Of a stretch of 64,000 nucleotides of DNA, positions 1 through 8,617 are shown one piece after another; positions within the stretch are counted from its first letter, which is position 1, and each line of letters opens with the position of its first letter. This stretch comes from Caldinitratiruptor microaerophilus (GTDB taxonomy: Bacteria; Bacillota; Sulfobacillia; Symbiobacteriales; ZC4RG38), in assembly GCF_025999835.1 (NCBI RefSeq), contig NZ_AP025628.1:496001-560000 (forward strand), in the 5' to 3' direction. Under the pieces are notes generated by a model, which saw only the letters and a list, made by a program, of their open reading frames with translations, was not told the DNA's origin and searched no databases. The translations under genes and the position numbers were made by a program.

Positions 1-55
1 GTTCACCGTGCCCCTCCTGTATTACGCGGCGCTTTTCCTGGGGGTGGGGCGTTGA
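1..55 (+). CDS. cdsA: Phosphatidate cytidylyltransferase, C-terminal end (partial)
   Basis: Only the last 17 codons are inside the window (frame beginning at base 2), reading FTVPLLYYAALFLGVGR and ending in TGA at 53-55. The aromatic and hydrophobic F-x-x-P-L-x-Y-Y ending resembles the last transmembrane segment of CdsA, which makes CDP-diacylglycerol from phosphatidate and CTP. CdsA is the usual gene upstream of dxr-rseP in Firmicutes, which supports the call. The stop overlaps the TTG start of the next gene. The identification rests on a very short tail plus gene order. Confidence 0.6.
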   Translation, partial: FTVPLLYYAALFLGVGR

Positions 56-1125
56 GCGACTCCGTGCGGGTCTGGCTGTGGTCCCTGGCCGCGCTGGCCG
101 GGTTCCTCGTCCTCAGCTACGCGGCGGTGCGCTGGGTGCTCCCGCTCGTGTTGCCGTTCGTGCTGGGGGCGGTCCTGGCCGAGTTCGTCAACCCGGCCGT
201 GGACTTCCTGGTCCGGGGGGCGGGGCGCCTGCGTGTGCCCCGCGCGCTCGCCAGCGCGGTGGTCCTCCTGGCCGGCGCTGGCGTGCTGGGCGGGCTGCTG
301 GTGCTCGGCGTGACCCGGGCGGTGATCGAGATCCAGGCGCTCGTCCAGGCGCTTCCTTACTATTACGCGGCCGTCGTGGACCTGCTCTCCCGCCTCGCCC
401 GCGAGCTGGGCGGAGTCCCGGCCGCCTTGCCGGAGGCCCTGCGGTCGTTTCTCACCCGCAATCCCGAGCAGGTCCAGCGCCTCCTCGGCGAGGTCTCGGG
501 CGCCCTGACCGCCATCCTGCAGGTGTTCGCCGCGCTGCCGGCCATTCTCACGAACCTGCTGATCGCCTTCGTGGCCGCCTTCTTCCTCAGCCGCGACCGG
601 GAGGCGATGGGCCGCTTCTTCCTCGGGCTCCTGCCGCCGGAGGCCCGCTCCAAGGTCCGCCAGGCGAAGGCCGACGTGTGGAACACGGCGATGGGGTTCC
701 TGAAGGGCCTGTTCGTGCTGGTGACCGTCACGACGGTGCTCTCGGTCACGGGGCTGACCCTGATCGGGGCCGATTACGCCCTGCTCATGGGCCTCCTGGT
801 CGGCCTGGCGGACGTGGTGCCGATCGTCGGCCCCGGCGCCGTGTACCTCCCCTGGGCGGCCGTCGAGTTCCTCTCCGGCGACGGGCTCATGGCGCTGAAG
901 CTGGTGGCCCTGTACGCGGGGATCGTCGGGGTGCGGCAGATCCTCGAGCCGAAGGTCCTGGGGGAGCATACGGGCCTGCATCCGCTTGCCATCCTGCTCT
1001 CGATGTACCTCGGCTTCCGGCTGCTGGGGGGATGGGGGTTCATCATGGGGCCGCTGATCGCGGCCCTCCTGAAGTCGGTGGTGGGATCGGGGCTCCTGCC
1101 CCTCTTCCGCTCGCCCGTCGACTAG
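52..1125 (+). CDS. ytvI: AI-2E family / YtvI-like integral membrane protein
   Basis: A 357-residue protein with about eight hydrophobic segments. It has a long N-terminal pair of helices, a charged middle region (about residues 130-225) and a C-terminal cluster containing GLADVVPIVGPG and the LEPKVLGEHTGLHP region typical of the AI-2E exporter/PerM superfamily. YtvI is the sporulation-associated member in Bacillus; the superfamily also includes putative transporters, so the substrate is unknown. The TTG start at 52 overlaps the cdsA stop (TTGA), indicating translational coupling. It is followed after 40 bp by dxr. The family is clear; a sporulation role is inference from the host's biology. 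Confidence 0.75.
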   Translation: MSDSVRVWLWSLAALAGFLVLSYAAVRWVLPLVLPFVLGAVLAEFVNPAVDFLVRGAGRLRVPRALASAVVLLAGAGVLGGLLVLGVTRAVIEIQALVQALPYYYAAVVDLLSRLARELGGVPAALPEALRSFLTRNPEQVQRLLGEVSGALTAILQVFAALPAILTNLLIAFVAAFFLSRDREAMGRFFLGLLPPEARSKVRQAKADVWNTAMGFLKGLFVLVTVTTVLSVTGLTLIGADYALLMGLLVGLADVVPIVGPGAVYLPWAAVEFLSGDGLMALKLVALYAGIVGVRQILEPKVLGEHTGLHPLAILLSMYLGFRLLGGWGFIMGPLIAALLKSVVGSGLLPLFRSPVD

Positions 1126-1165
1126 CCACACGACAAGGACGCGACGCGACAGGAGACGATCCGGG

Positions 1166-2338
1166 TTGCTGGCGGTGTCGATCCTGGGCTCCACCGGGTC
1201 CATCGGGACCCAGGCGCTCGACGTGATCGGACGGTTTCCCGAACGGTACCGGGTGGTGGCGCTGGCAGCGGGAAGCCGCGTGGACCTCCTGGCCGAGCAA
1301 GTACGGCGCTTCCGGCCGGAGCTGGCGGCCGTGGCGACGCCGGCGGCCGCGCGGCGGCTGGCCGACCTGCTCGGCCCCGCGGCGCCGGAGATCGCCGTCG
1401 GGGACGAGGGCCTGGTGGCCGCCGCGACGTGGCCGGCGGCAGGCGCCGTCCTGACGGCCGTGGTGGGGACCCTCGGGCTGCGGCCCACCCTGGCGGCGAT
1501 CCGGGCGGGCAAGCGGATCCTGCTGGCCAACAAGGAGACCCTCGTCGCTGCGGGGGAACTCGTCATGGCGGAGGCGCGCGCCCGCCGGGTCGCCCTCATC
1601 CCGGTCGACAGCGAGCACAGCGCGCTGTTCCAGTGCCTGCAGGGTCATCCGGTCGAGGCGGTCGACCGGCTGATCCTCACCGGCTCGGGCGGGCCCTTTC
1701 GCGGCTGGACCCGGGCGCAGCTCGCCGGGGTGACGCCGGAGCAGGCGCTCCGGCACCCCACCTGGCAGATGGGCCGCAAGATCACGGTGGACTCGGCGAC
1801 CCTCATGAACAAGGCGCTGGAGCTGATCGAGGCCCGCTGGCTGTTCGGGGTGCCGGCGGAGCGGATCGACGTGCTCATCCACCCGCAGAGCATCGTGCAC
1901 TCCCTGGTGCAGTTCCGGGACGGGTCGCTGCTCGCCCAGCTGGGCCCCACCGACATGCGGCTGCCGATCCAGTACGCCCTCTCCTATCCGGAGCGTCTGG
2001 AGGCGCCGGTGCGCCCGCTGGACCTCGCCACCGTGGGCCAGTTGACCTTCGAGGTGCCGGACGCCGCCACCTTCCCTTCCTTGAACTACGCACGGGCGGC
2101 GGTTACAATGGGGGGGACCCTGCCGGCCGTGATGAGCGCAGCGAACGAGGTGGCGGTGGAGCGCTTCCTGGCCGGCGAGCTGTCCTTCACGGGCATCTTC
2201 CGCGTGGTCGAGGGGGTCATGGCACGCCACGAGAATCGCCCCCACCCCGACCTGGAGGAGATTCTGGCGGCGGATGCGTGGGCGCGCCGCACCGCCCGGG
2301 CGTTTCCAGGTGAGGACGGTGAACCGGCGCGATGCTGA
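1166..2338 (+). CDS. dxr: 1-deoxy-D-xylulose 5-phosphate reductoisomerase
   Basis: Converts DXP to 2-C-methyl-D-erythritol 4-phosphate with NADPH, the committed step of the MEP isoprenoid pathway. The 390-residue length is normal. The N-terminal NADPH-binding motif LGSTGSIGTQALDV lies at residues 7-20. The metal/substrate region PVDSEHSALFQCLQG (about residue 150) and the catalytic region SGGPFRGW are intact. The TTG start at 1166 is chosen because an AGGAGA Shine-Dalgarno sits just upstream and the protein begins directly with the Rossmann strand. The 3' end overlaps rseP by 7 bp (ATGCTGA). The MEP enzyme IspG is two genes downstream, so this is a partial isoprenoid operon. Confidence 0.96.
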   Translation: MLAVSILGSTGSIGTQALDVIGRFPERYRVVALAAGSRVDLLAEQVRRFRPELAAVATPAAARRLADLLGPAAPEIAVGDEGLVAAATWPAAGAVLTAVVGTLGLRPTLAAIRAGKRILLANKETLVAAGELVMAEARARRVALIPVDSEHSALFQCLQGHPVEAVDRLILTGSGGPFRGWTRAQLAGVTPEQALRHPTWQMGRKITVDSATLMNKALELIEARWLFGVPAERIDVLIHPQSIVHSLVQFRDGSLLAQLGPTDMRLPIQYALSYPERLEAPVRPLDLATVGQLTFEVPDAATFPSLNYARAAVTMGGTLPAVMSAANEVAVERFLAGELSFTGIFRVVEGVMARHENRPHPDLEEILAADAWARRTARAFPGEDGEPARC

Positions 2339-3354
2339 CCCTGACCGACTGGCTTTGGGCGATCCCGGTATTCGGGGCCATCATCCTGGTCCACGAGCTG
2401 GGCCACTTCGCCGCGGCGAAAGCCTTCGGGATCCGGGTCGAGGAGTTTGCGATCGGCTTCGGTCCCTCGCTCGCGTCGGTTCGGTTCGGGGAGACCCGCT
2501 ACAGCCTGCGGGCTCTTCTCGTGCTCGGGGGCTTTGTCCGCATGTCGGGCATGGAGGACGGGAGCCTTGGGGATCCGCGGGGGTTCTCGGCCAAGCCCAC
2601 CTGGCAGCGGATGATCACCATCGCCGCCGGGCCTGCCATGAACTTCGTCCTGGCGACGCTCCTGTTCGCCACCCTGGTCGGCCTGAAGGGGCACATGGAA
2701 ATCACGAACCGGGTGGCCGGCGTCGTCCCCGGGTCCCCGGCCGAGGCGGCCGGGATCGTGGCCGGCGACCGCATCGTGGCCATCGACGGCCAGCCGGTCC
2801 AGTACTTCTCGCAGCTCGCCCGGATCATCCGCGAGAGCGGGGGGCGGCGCCTCCAGCTGACGGTGGAGGGACCCGGCGGCGCGCGCACGGTCGAGGTTGC
2901 CCCCATGCTCGAGGGCGGCCGGTGGATCGTCGGGGTGGAACCGGACCCGAACCCGGTGTTCATCCGCGTCGGTCCGCTCGGTGCCCTGCGGGACGGCGTG
3001 CAGCTGACCTGGCTGGTCACCGAGGGCATGTTCAGCGCCGTCGGCCGCTGGCTGACGGGGCAGGAACAGCCGCAGGTGCTGGGTCCCGTGGGCATCACGC
3101 GCACGGTGGCGCAGGCCAGCCAGGAGGGCCTCGACATCCTGGTCGGCCTGGCCGGCCAGCTATCGATCAACATCGGGATCATCAATCTCTTTCCGTTTCC
3201 GGCGCTTGACGGTTCCCGGCTCCTCTTCCTGGGGGTCGAGGCCGCTCGCGGGCGCCGCATCAATCCCCACCGGGAGAACATGATCCACTTCGTCGGCTTC
3301 ATGCTGCTGCTCGGGCTCATGTTCGCCCTCACGTGGGCGGAGCTCACCCACTGA
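2332..3354 (+). CDS. rseP: Site-2 protease family zinc metalloprotease RseP/RasP
   Basis: An intramembrane protease that cleaves transmembrane anti-sigma factors and signal-peptide remnants. The zinc motif HELGH is at residues 21-25 in the first membrane segment. A PDZ domain (about residues 110-190, GVVPGSPAEAAGIVAGDRIVAIDG) follows, and the third zinc ligand region ALDGSRLLF is near residue 291. Length 340 is typical for Firmicute RasP, which has one PDZ domain where E. coli RseP has two. The ATG overlaps the dxr stop, so translation is coupled. The substrate cannot be read from the sequence. Confidence 0.94.
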   Translation: MLTLTDWLWAIPVFGAIILVHELGHFAAAKAFGIRVEEFAIGFGPSLASVRFGETRYSLRALLVLGGFVRMSGMEDGSLGDPRGFSAKPTWQRMITIAAGPAMNFVLATLLFATLVGLKGHMEITNRVAGVVPGSPAEAAGIVAGDRIVAIDGQPVQYFSQLARIIRESGGRRLQLTVEGPGGARTVEVAPMLEGGRWIVGVEPDPNPVFIRVGPLGALRDGVQLTWLVTEGMFSAVGRWLTGQEQPQVLGPVGITRTVAQASQEGLDILVGLAGQLSINIGIINLFPFPALDGSRLLFLGVEAARGRRINPHRENMIHFVGFMLLLGLMFALTWAELTH

Positions 3355-3434
3355 GCTCCGGCGAGGCGCGCGCCTGCCCCGGCCGGGTTCTTGCCGGCCG
3401 TGCACGCGCCGGGAGGGAAGCGGGGGAAGAGCCG

Positions 3435-4646
3435 ATGCGGAAGAAGACCCGCCGGGTCCGGGTGGGTCGGGTGGAGATCGGGGGCGACGCGCCGATCTCC
3501 GTCCAGTCCATGACCAAGTGCGACACCCGGGACGTCCCCGAGGTGTTGCGCCAGATCCGGGCCCTGGCCGAGGCGGGCTGCGATATCGTCCGGGTGGCGG
3601 TCCCGAACGAGGAGGCGGCCGCCGCGCTCCGGGACATCTGCCGGGAGTCGGCGCTGCCGGTCGTGGCGGACATCCACTTCGATTACCGCCTCGCCCTCAA
3701 GGCCCTCGAGGCCGGCGTGGACAAGCTCCGGCTGAACCCGGGGAACATCGGCGCCCGGTGGAAGATCGAAACGGTGGTGCGGGAGGCGAAGGCCCGCGGG
3801 GTGCCGATCCGGATCGGCGTCAACGCCGGGTCGCTCGAGAAGGACATCCTGGAGAAGTACGGCTATCCCACCCCGGAGGGCATGGTGGAGTCGGCCCTCC
3901 GCCACGCCGCGATCCTGGAGGACCTGGACTTCCGGGACATCGTCATCTCGGTGAAGGCCTCGAACGTGCCGACCATGATCCGGGCGTACCGGCTCCTCAG
4001 CGAGAAGGTGGACTACCCGCTGCACCTGGGAGTGACGGAGGCGGGGACCACCTTCTCGGGCACCGTGAAGTCCGCGGTGGGGATCGGGAGCCTCCTGGCC
4101 GACGGCATCGGCGACACGATCCGGGTCAGCCTCGCGACCGATCCCGTGGAGGAGGTCCGGGTGGGCTGGGAGATCCTCCGCAGCCTGGGCCTGCGGACCC
4201 GCGGCGTGAACATCGTCGCCTGCCCGTCCTGCGGCCGGGTGCAGATCGACCTGGTGAAGGTCGCCGAGGAGGTGGAGAAGCGCCTCGGCCACATCGACGT
4301 GCCCCTGAACGTCGCGGTCATGGGCTGCGTCGTCAACGGACCCGGCGAGGCGCGCGAGGCAGACGTGGCGCTCTTCGGCGGCAAGGGCGTGGGCATGCTG
4401 GTCGTGGACGGCGAACCGGTGCGGCGGACCACCGAGGAGGAGATGGTGGACGCGCTGGTACAGAAGGTCGAGGAGATGGCCGCCGAGCTCAGGGCCGCCG
4501 GCGATCCGGAGAAGGTGCTTCGCCAGCGCCGGGCGCGCCGGCACGAGCGCGCCGACGGCGACGCGGCTGCCGCCGCCCCGCCCGTCGCCGGCGGGTCCAC
4601 GGCGGCGGACTCCCGCCTGCCGCCGGCCGGCCCGCGGGGCAGCTGA
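3435..4646 (+). CDS. ispG: (E)-4-hydroxy-3-methylbut-2-enyl-diphosphate synthase
   Basis: Penultimate MEP-pathway enzyme, reducing MEcPP to HMBPP with a [4Fe-4S] cluster. The start chosen is ATG 3435, preceded by a G-rich Shine-Dalgarno; it removes about 34 non-conserved residues from the longer open frame. The TIM-barrel N-terminal half begins TRRVRVGRVEIGG. Cluster cysteines are visible in ACPSCGRV (about residues 263 and 266) and MGCVVNGPGEA (about 298). The last 35 or so residues are an Ala/Pro/Arg-rich tail not seen in the usual 350-370-residue enzyme. It ends the cdsA-ytvI-dxr-rseP-ispG run. Confidence 0.95.
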   Translation: MRKKTRRVRVGRVEIGGDAPISVQSMTKCDTRDVPEVLRQIRALAEAGCDIVRVAVPNEEAAAALRDICRESALPVVADIHFDYRLALKALEAGVDKLRLNPGNIGARWKIETVVREAKARGVPIRIGVNAGSLEKDILEKYGYPTPEGMVESALRHAAILEDLDFRDIVISVKASNVPTMIRAYRLLSEKVDYPLHLGVTEAGTTFSGTVKSAVGIGSLLADGIGDTIRVSLATDPVEEVRVGWEILRSLGLRTRGVNIVACPSCGRVQIDLVKVAEEVEKRLGHIDVPLNVAVMGCVVNGPGEAREADVALFGGKGVGMLVVDGEPVRRTTEEEMVDALVQKVEEMAAELRAAGDPEKVLRQRRARRHERADGDAAAAAPPVAGGSTAADSRLPPAGPRGS

Positions 4647-5016
4647 CGCCGAGGGCGCGGCCGCCGACCGGCCGACCGTCAGCGCACCGAACGCCCGGCC
4701 CGCCACTCGGTGGCGGCGACGGCACCGCGGCCGGGGACAAGCCGCCAGTGGCCGAGGGCCCGTGACAGGTGGGGCCTGTTGCGGGCCGGTGGCGGTCTGC
4801 CGGTGGCCTCCGTCCCCTCTTCCCCCGGGTCCCCGGATGTGCCGCCGCAGCAGCAGGAGCACGGGAAGGCCATCGAGATCCGGACGTGTGGTTTCATGGG
4901 CAGGATCCTCCTGCGGGAGGCTTCCGTGCCCATCTTATGTTTTCCCTGCGCGCCGTTCGCGGGGCTGCGGCCGGGAAGCGGAACAGGGACGCCGGGGCCG
5001 TGATCGAAGTCCCACC
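4647..5016. other. Intergenic region between convergent ispG and ATPase genes
   Basis: This 370-bp stretch has no convincing gene. Short open frames here lack Shine-Dalgarno sequences and family resemblance. Its only clear structure is the hairpin at 4896-4945, annotated separately. Both neighbours read towards it, so it should contain termination signals rather than promoters. Confidence 0.6.
4896..4945 (+). terminator. Probable intrinsic terminator after ispG
   Basis: ATGGGCA (4896-4902) pairs with TGCCCAT (4927-4933), enclosing GGA/TCC and CCTCC/GGAGG pairs around a small loop. CTTATGTTTT follows. The T-rich tail lies on the + strand, so it best fits termination of the isoprenoid operon. 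It is 250 bp past ispG, so another role for the RNA hairpin cannot be excluded. Confidence 0.5.
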
Positions 5017-6138
5017 TCACGTGTGACGTCGCACCCAGTCACCGAACATGGGTTCCACCAGTTCATACTGTCCGCGCTGCGTGCCCTTGTGCAGGATCGA
5101 GATGCGCATCAGGTAACGCAGGGCTTTGCTGACCGCGGAAGGGTACAGTGGCAAGGCGTACGGCTGTCCACCCTCGACCACGGCCCGCAGGACGGCATCC
5201 GCGTGCTGGATACGGCGGATCTCCGCCCACTGCACCGTGTAGAACTCATCGAGGTGGTCCATGGTCTGCTCGTACGCGAAGTGAACCATGTCGCTGGTGA
5301 TCTCGCGAACCCCCTCGAGCTTGGCGGATAAGTACGCGTTGTAGGCGACCGCCATGACGCAGTAGGGATGGCCACCCGTCTTGCTGAGAAGCGTGTCAAG
5401 GGCCGGTCCCGAAATGGTCAGATCGTGATCGGCCAACCGCCTGCGGATGTACTCCTCCCACGCATGCTCGGGAACCGGTGGCAACTGCAGCAGGGTCGCG
5501 AAGCGATAGAACGCCTGGCGGCGGTCGCCGAAGATCGTCCGAAGCAGCGTTGTCTGGCTGCCCAGAAAGAGGTAGGCGACGCGGGACTGCTGCTGGAATA
5601 GTGCCCGGAGACGCTTCAGGAGGGGTTCGCCTCCGATCCGGTCCACCTCCTGGAATTCGTCCAGGAGGACGACCATCTGACGGCCATCGCGCGTCGCGAG
5701 CTGCTCGGCGGTATTCACCGCCGTCTCCAGGACCTCCTCGGGGTCCGGGCTCCCTGTGCTGAAGGTGAGGCCCAGTTCCAGGTCATGCACCTTGGCCTTG
5801 AGTTCTGCCCTGGAGAGCCACTCCCGCAGACCCCGTAGTGCCCGCACCGCGTGGTGGTACGGCCCGGTGCGGTTTTCGAGGACGGCGCGCAGCAGCTTGA
5901 CCCCGAATTCCTCTGTGCTCGTGACATGGAAGAGGTCGAGCTGCGCCGTGTACGCCCCGCGCTCCCGCAGGCGCCTGAGCACTTCCCCCGCGACACTCGA
6001 CTTGCCGATCCGGCGCGGACCGGCGAGGATCACGCTATGGCCATCGGAAAGGCGTTCGACCAGCTCGGCGATGAACTCCTCACGGTCAACGATGTCTTCC
6101 GGCCCCGCCGGCTTTCCGAAGGGGAACACAGCGGCCAT
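5017..6138 (-). CDS. AAA+ ATPase, archaeal-ATPase-like, function unknown
   Basis: A 373-residue P-loop ATPase. The Walker A motif GPRRIGKSS is at about residues 39-47 and the Walker B motif VVLLDEFQEV at about 160. A sensor region FLGSQTTLLRTIFGD follows, then a C-terminal winged-helix-like region ending LRYLMRISILHKG. The order matches the Arch_ATPase group of STAND-like ATPases. The gene stands alone on the minus strand between conserved + strand genes, is visibly less GC-rich, and has its own AT-rich promoter. These are signs of lateral gain. Partners and function cannot be deduced; such ATPases are often mobile or defence/regulatory genes. Confidence 0.8.
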   Translation of the reverse strand: MAAVFPFGKPAGPEDIVDREEFIAELVERLSDGHSVILAGPRRIGKSSVAGEVLRRLRERGAYTAQLDLFHVTSTEEFGVKLLRAVLENRTGPYHHAVRALRGLREWLSRAELKAKVHDLELGLTFSTGSPDPEEVLETAVNTAEQLATRDGRQMVVLLDEFQEVDRIGGEPLLKRLRALFQQQSRVAYLFLGSQTTLLRTIFGDRRQAFYRFATLLQLPPVPEHAWEEYIRRRLADHDLTISGPALDTLLSKTGGHPYCVMAVAYNAYLSAKLEGVREITSDMVHFAYEQTMDHLDEFYTVQWAEIRRIQHADAVLRAVVEGGQPYALPLYPSAVSKALRYLMRISILHKGTQRGQYELVEPMFGDWVRRHT

Positions 6139-6180
6139 CGAACCACATCCCCGAGTCGAATCTATAATACACCCTGTTTA

Positions 6181-6210
6181 AGTATATCATAGCGACAACG
6201 CGTGTATCCA
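6181..6210 (-). promoter_or_regulatory. Promoter of the minus-strand AAA ATPase
   Basis: On the minus strand TGGATA (6210-6205) is followed by 18 bp and TATACT (6186-6181), about 42 bp before the ATG at 6138. The region 6160-6192 is an isolated AT-rich patch. A second -10-like TATTAT lies at 6169-6164, and the + strand reads TATAAT at 6163-6168, so the exact start is uncertain. Confidence 0.45.
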
Positions 6211-6293
6211 GCGCATCGGGGTAATCCACTCGACACGGAGCTGGTTCTATGGGGCCATCCCTGGAGGTCAGGCACCCCTTGGACTGGACCGAC

Positions 6294-6333
6294 GTGCAGA
6301 TTCTGCCCCCCACCTGGGGGGCAGAATCTGCAC
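6294..6333. repeat. Perfect inverted repeat, 19-bp arms
   Basis: The left arm GTGCAGATTCTGCCCCCCA (6294-6312) and the right arm (6315-6333) are exact reverse complements separated by only CC. A U-tract is absent, so a simple intrinsic terminator is unlikely. The perfect match of long arms suggests recently abutted transposon ends, a miniature element, or a strong operator/hairpin upstream of proS. Confidence 0.85.
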
Positions 6334-6374
6334 AGTGTCCCGCCGGGCGCCGCCAGTGCCGCCTGGCCCTTCGG

Positions 6375-6403
6375 TTGACAGCGTTTGGGGCCTTTGCTAC
6401 CTT
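6375..6403 (+). promoter_or_regulatory. Sigma-A-type promoter of proS
   Basis: TTGACA (6375-6380), 17 bp, TACCTT (6398-6403). It lies about 80 bp before the GTG start chosen for proS and downstream of earlier in-frame starts, which argues that those earlier starts are not used. Confidence 0.65.
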
Positions 6404-6481
6404 GGTACCACAGAACCGGCCTTCCGTCCCGGTCCGGGCGGGGGGCCCAAAACGTGTGCGGTCCGGAGGAGGGTGTCGGGA

Positions 6482-7930
6482 GTGGCGGAGGGGCAGGCGG
6501 TGGTCAAGGAGATCACGCCGCAGTCCGAGGACTTCTCCCGCTGGTACCTGGACGTGATCCGCAAGGCAGACCTGATGGACTACTCGCCCGTGCGGGGCTG
6601 CATCGTGTTCAAGCCCGACGGCTACGAGCTCTGGGAGGCGTGCCAGGCGGGGCTCGACCGGCGGTTCAAGGAGACGGGCCACCGCAATGCCTACTTCCCC
6701 ACGCTCATCCCCGAGAGCTTCTTCCAGCGTGAGAAGGAGCACGTGGAAGGGTTCAACCCCGAGCTGCCCTGGGTGACCGAGGCGGGGGGCGAGAAGCTTG
6801 AAGAGCGGCTCGGGCTCCGGCCCACGTCGGAGACCATCATCGGCTTCATGTACAGCAAGTGGATCCAGTCCTACCGGGATCTGCCCGTCCTGATCAACCA
6901 GTGGGCGAACGTGTTCCGCTGGGAGAAGCGCACCCTGCCGTTCCTTCGTACCACGGAGTTCCTCTGGCAGGAAGGGCACACGGCGCACGCCACCGAGGAG
7001 GAGGCGCGTGAGGAGACCCTCCGGATGCTCGAGGTCTACCGCGACTTCGTCGAGAACGACCTCGCCATCCCGGTGATCAAGGGGCAGAAGACGCCGTCGG
7101 AGCGGTTCGCCGGGGCGGTGGACACGTACTCGATCGAGGCCATGATGAAGGACGGCAAGGCCGTCCAGGCGGGAACCTCGCACTACCTGGGCACGAAGTT
7201 CGCCGAGGGCTTCGACATCAAGTTCCTCGACCGGGACAACCAGTTGAAGTACGTCCACACCACCTCCTGGGGTGCCTCCACCCGGCTCCTGGGGTGCATC
7301 ATCATGGTCCACGGCGACGACCGGGGTCTGGCGCTGCCGCCCCGGATCGCGCCGACGCAGGTCATCCTCATCCCGATCGGCCCGGCGAAGGTGCGGGACC
7401 AGGTGGTCGGCCGGGCCCGCGAGATCCTGGCGGCCCTGCGGGCTGCCGGCGTGCGGGCTCGCCTCGACGACCGGGAGGAGTACACCCCCGGCTGGAAGTT
7501 CAACGAGTACGAGATGCGGGGGATCCCGCTGCGCCTGGAGCTGGGTCCCCGGGACCTCGCACAAGGCGTGGTCACCGCGGTGCGCCGCGACACGGGGGAG
7601 AAGCAGGCGCTTCCCCAGGAGGGCCTCCCCCAGCGCGTGCAGGCGCTCCTGGACGAGATCCAGGTGAACATGTTCCGCAAGGCCCTGGCGTTCCGGGAGG
7701 CCCACAGCCACCGTGCGGAGACGCTGGCCGACCTGGCCCGCGTGATGGAGGGGGAGGGCGGGTTCGTCCTCGCCGGGTGGTGCGGCGACGACGCCTGCGA
7801 GCGGCGGGTCAAGGAGGAGACGAAGGCGACGGCGCGCAACATCCCGTTCGATCCGCCGGAGCGCATGAAGCGGTGCCTGGTCTGCGGGAAAGAGGCGGCG
7901 CACACGGTATGGTTCGCCCGGGCCTACTAG
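6482..7930 (+). CDS. proS: Prolyl-tRNA synthetase, archaeal/eukaryote-like type
   Basis: Charges tRNA-Pro. This is the short (482-residue) form without the bacterial editing insertion. The class II core includes RPTSETIIGFMYSKWIQSYRDLPVLINQW and FLRTTEFLWQEGHTAH. The C-terminal zinc-binding-like region has cysteines in WCGDDACE and RCLVCGKEA, and the protein ends near a Tyr (ARAY), as in Thermus-type enzymes. The start GTG 6482 is preferred: GGAGGAGG at 6465-6472 is 9 nt upstream, and the promoter lies inside the longer frame. Transcribed from its own TTGACA-type promoter. Confidence 0.95.
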   Translation: MAEGQAVVKEITPQSEDFSRWYLDVIRKADLMDYSPVRGCIVFKPDGYELWEACQAGLDRRFKETGHRNAYFPTLIPESFFQREKEHVEGFNPELPWVTEAGGEKLEERLGLRPTSETIIGFMYSKWIQSYRDLPVLINQWANVFRWEKRTLPFLRTTEFLWQEGHTAHATEEEAREETLRMLEVYRDFVENDLAIPVIKGQKTPSERFAGAVDTYSIEAMMKDGKAVQAGTSHYLGTKFAEGFDIKFLDRDNQLKYVHTTSWGASTRLLGCIIMVHGDDRGLALPPRIAPTQVILIPIGPAKVRDQVVGRAREILAALRAAGVRARLDDREEYTPGWKFNEYEMRGIPLRLELGPRDLAQGVVTAVRRDTGEKQALPQEGLPQRVQALLDEIQVNMFRKALAFREAHSHRAETLADLARVMEGEGGFVLAGWCGDDACERRVKEETKATARNIPFDPPERMKRCLVCGKEAAHTVWFARAY

Positions 7931-7973
7931 GCGGCGCCTGCGGACCCGGGCCGGCTGGTTGGGGGGCCTCGAG

Positions 7974-8615
7974 TTGCGCGTGGCAGCGGTGATCCCCGCG
8001 TACAACGAGGAAGCGACCATCGCCGATGTCGTGGCCGCCGTGCGGCAGGCCGGCGGCATCGACCCGATCGTGGTCGTGGCCGACGGCTGTACGGACCGGA
8101 CCGCCGAGCGGGCCCGGGATGCGGGGGCGCTGGTGGTGGAGCACCCCGAGAACCGCGGCAAGGCGGCCGCCATGAAAACCGGGATCTCGGCTACCGATTC
8201 GGATGTCGTCGTGTTCCTGGACGCCGACCTGGTGGGACTGACCCGGGAGCACGTGCGCGCGCTGGTGGCCCCGGTGCTGGCCGGCGAGGCCGACATGGCC
8301 ATCGGCCTCTTCGACGACGGCCGGCTCGCCACCGACCTGGCGCAGGTGCTGGCGCCGTACCTGTCCGGGCAGCGGGCGGTGCGGCGGCGGCTGATCGAGC
8401 GGATGTTCGCGGAGGAGCCCGAGGCGGACGTCAGCCGTTTCGGCATCGAGGTGGCGCTGACCCGCTTCGCCGAGCGGGCCGGGCTCCGGGTGAAGGAGGT
8501 CCCGCTGGAGGCGCTCACCCACCGGACGAAGGAAGAGAAGCTCGGTCTGGTGAAGGGGCTGGCGGCACGCGTGAAGATGTACTGGGAGATCCTCAAGTAC
8601 GCCCAGAAGGGGTAA
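7974..8615 (+). CDS. Family 2 glycosyltransferase
   Basis: A GT-A-fold sugar transferase of about 213 residues. It opens with AAVIPAYNEEATIADVV and contains VVADGCTDRT, the ENRGKAAAMKTG substrate loop and a metal-binding DxD-like site LDADLVG. The later half ends in a membrane-associating amphipathic region. Donor and acceptor are unknown; short GT2 proteins of this type resemble glucosyl-3-phosphoglycerate or dolichyl-phosphate glycosyltransferases. A GGGGGG stretch 7 nt before TTG 7974 favours that start over TTG 7959. It lies 2 bp upstream of mgtC. Confidence 0.8.
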   Translation: MRVAAVIPAYNEEATIADVVAAVRQAGGIDPIVVVADGCTDRTAERARDAGALVVEHPENRGKAAAMKTGISATDSDVVVFLDADLVGLTREHVRALVAPVLAGEADMAIGLFDDGRLATDLAQVLAPYLSGQRAVRRRLIERMFAEEPEADVSRFGIEVALTRFAERAGLRVKEVPLEALTHRTKEEKLGLVKGLAARVKMYWEILKYAQKG

Positions 8616-8617
8616 GG

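Larger units (their letters stand above)
6139..6481. other. Intergenic region between divergent ATPase and proS
   Basis: The 343-bp gap holds the AT-rich ATPase promoter (6181-6210), the 40-bp perfect palindrome (6294-6333) and the proS promoter (6375-6403). I looked for a T-box (specifier hairpin, T-box sequence and terminator) ahead of proS and did not see one. No open frame here has a credible ribosome-binding site. Confidence 0.6.

Noticed and set aside
4896-4945. Small structured RNA such as SRP RNA
   Set aside because: The hairpin lacks the conserved GGAA-loop and asymmetric bulge sequences of SRP RNA; a terminator is simpler.
6139-6481. T-box leader ahead of proS
   Set aside because: No specifier loop, T-box consensus or terminator was found. 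The only strong hairpin is the 19-bp palindrome, which lies upstream of the promoter and so is not in the transcript.
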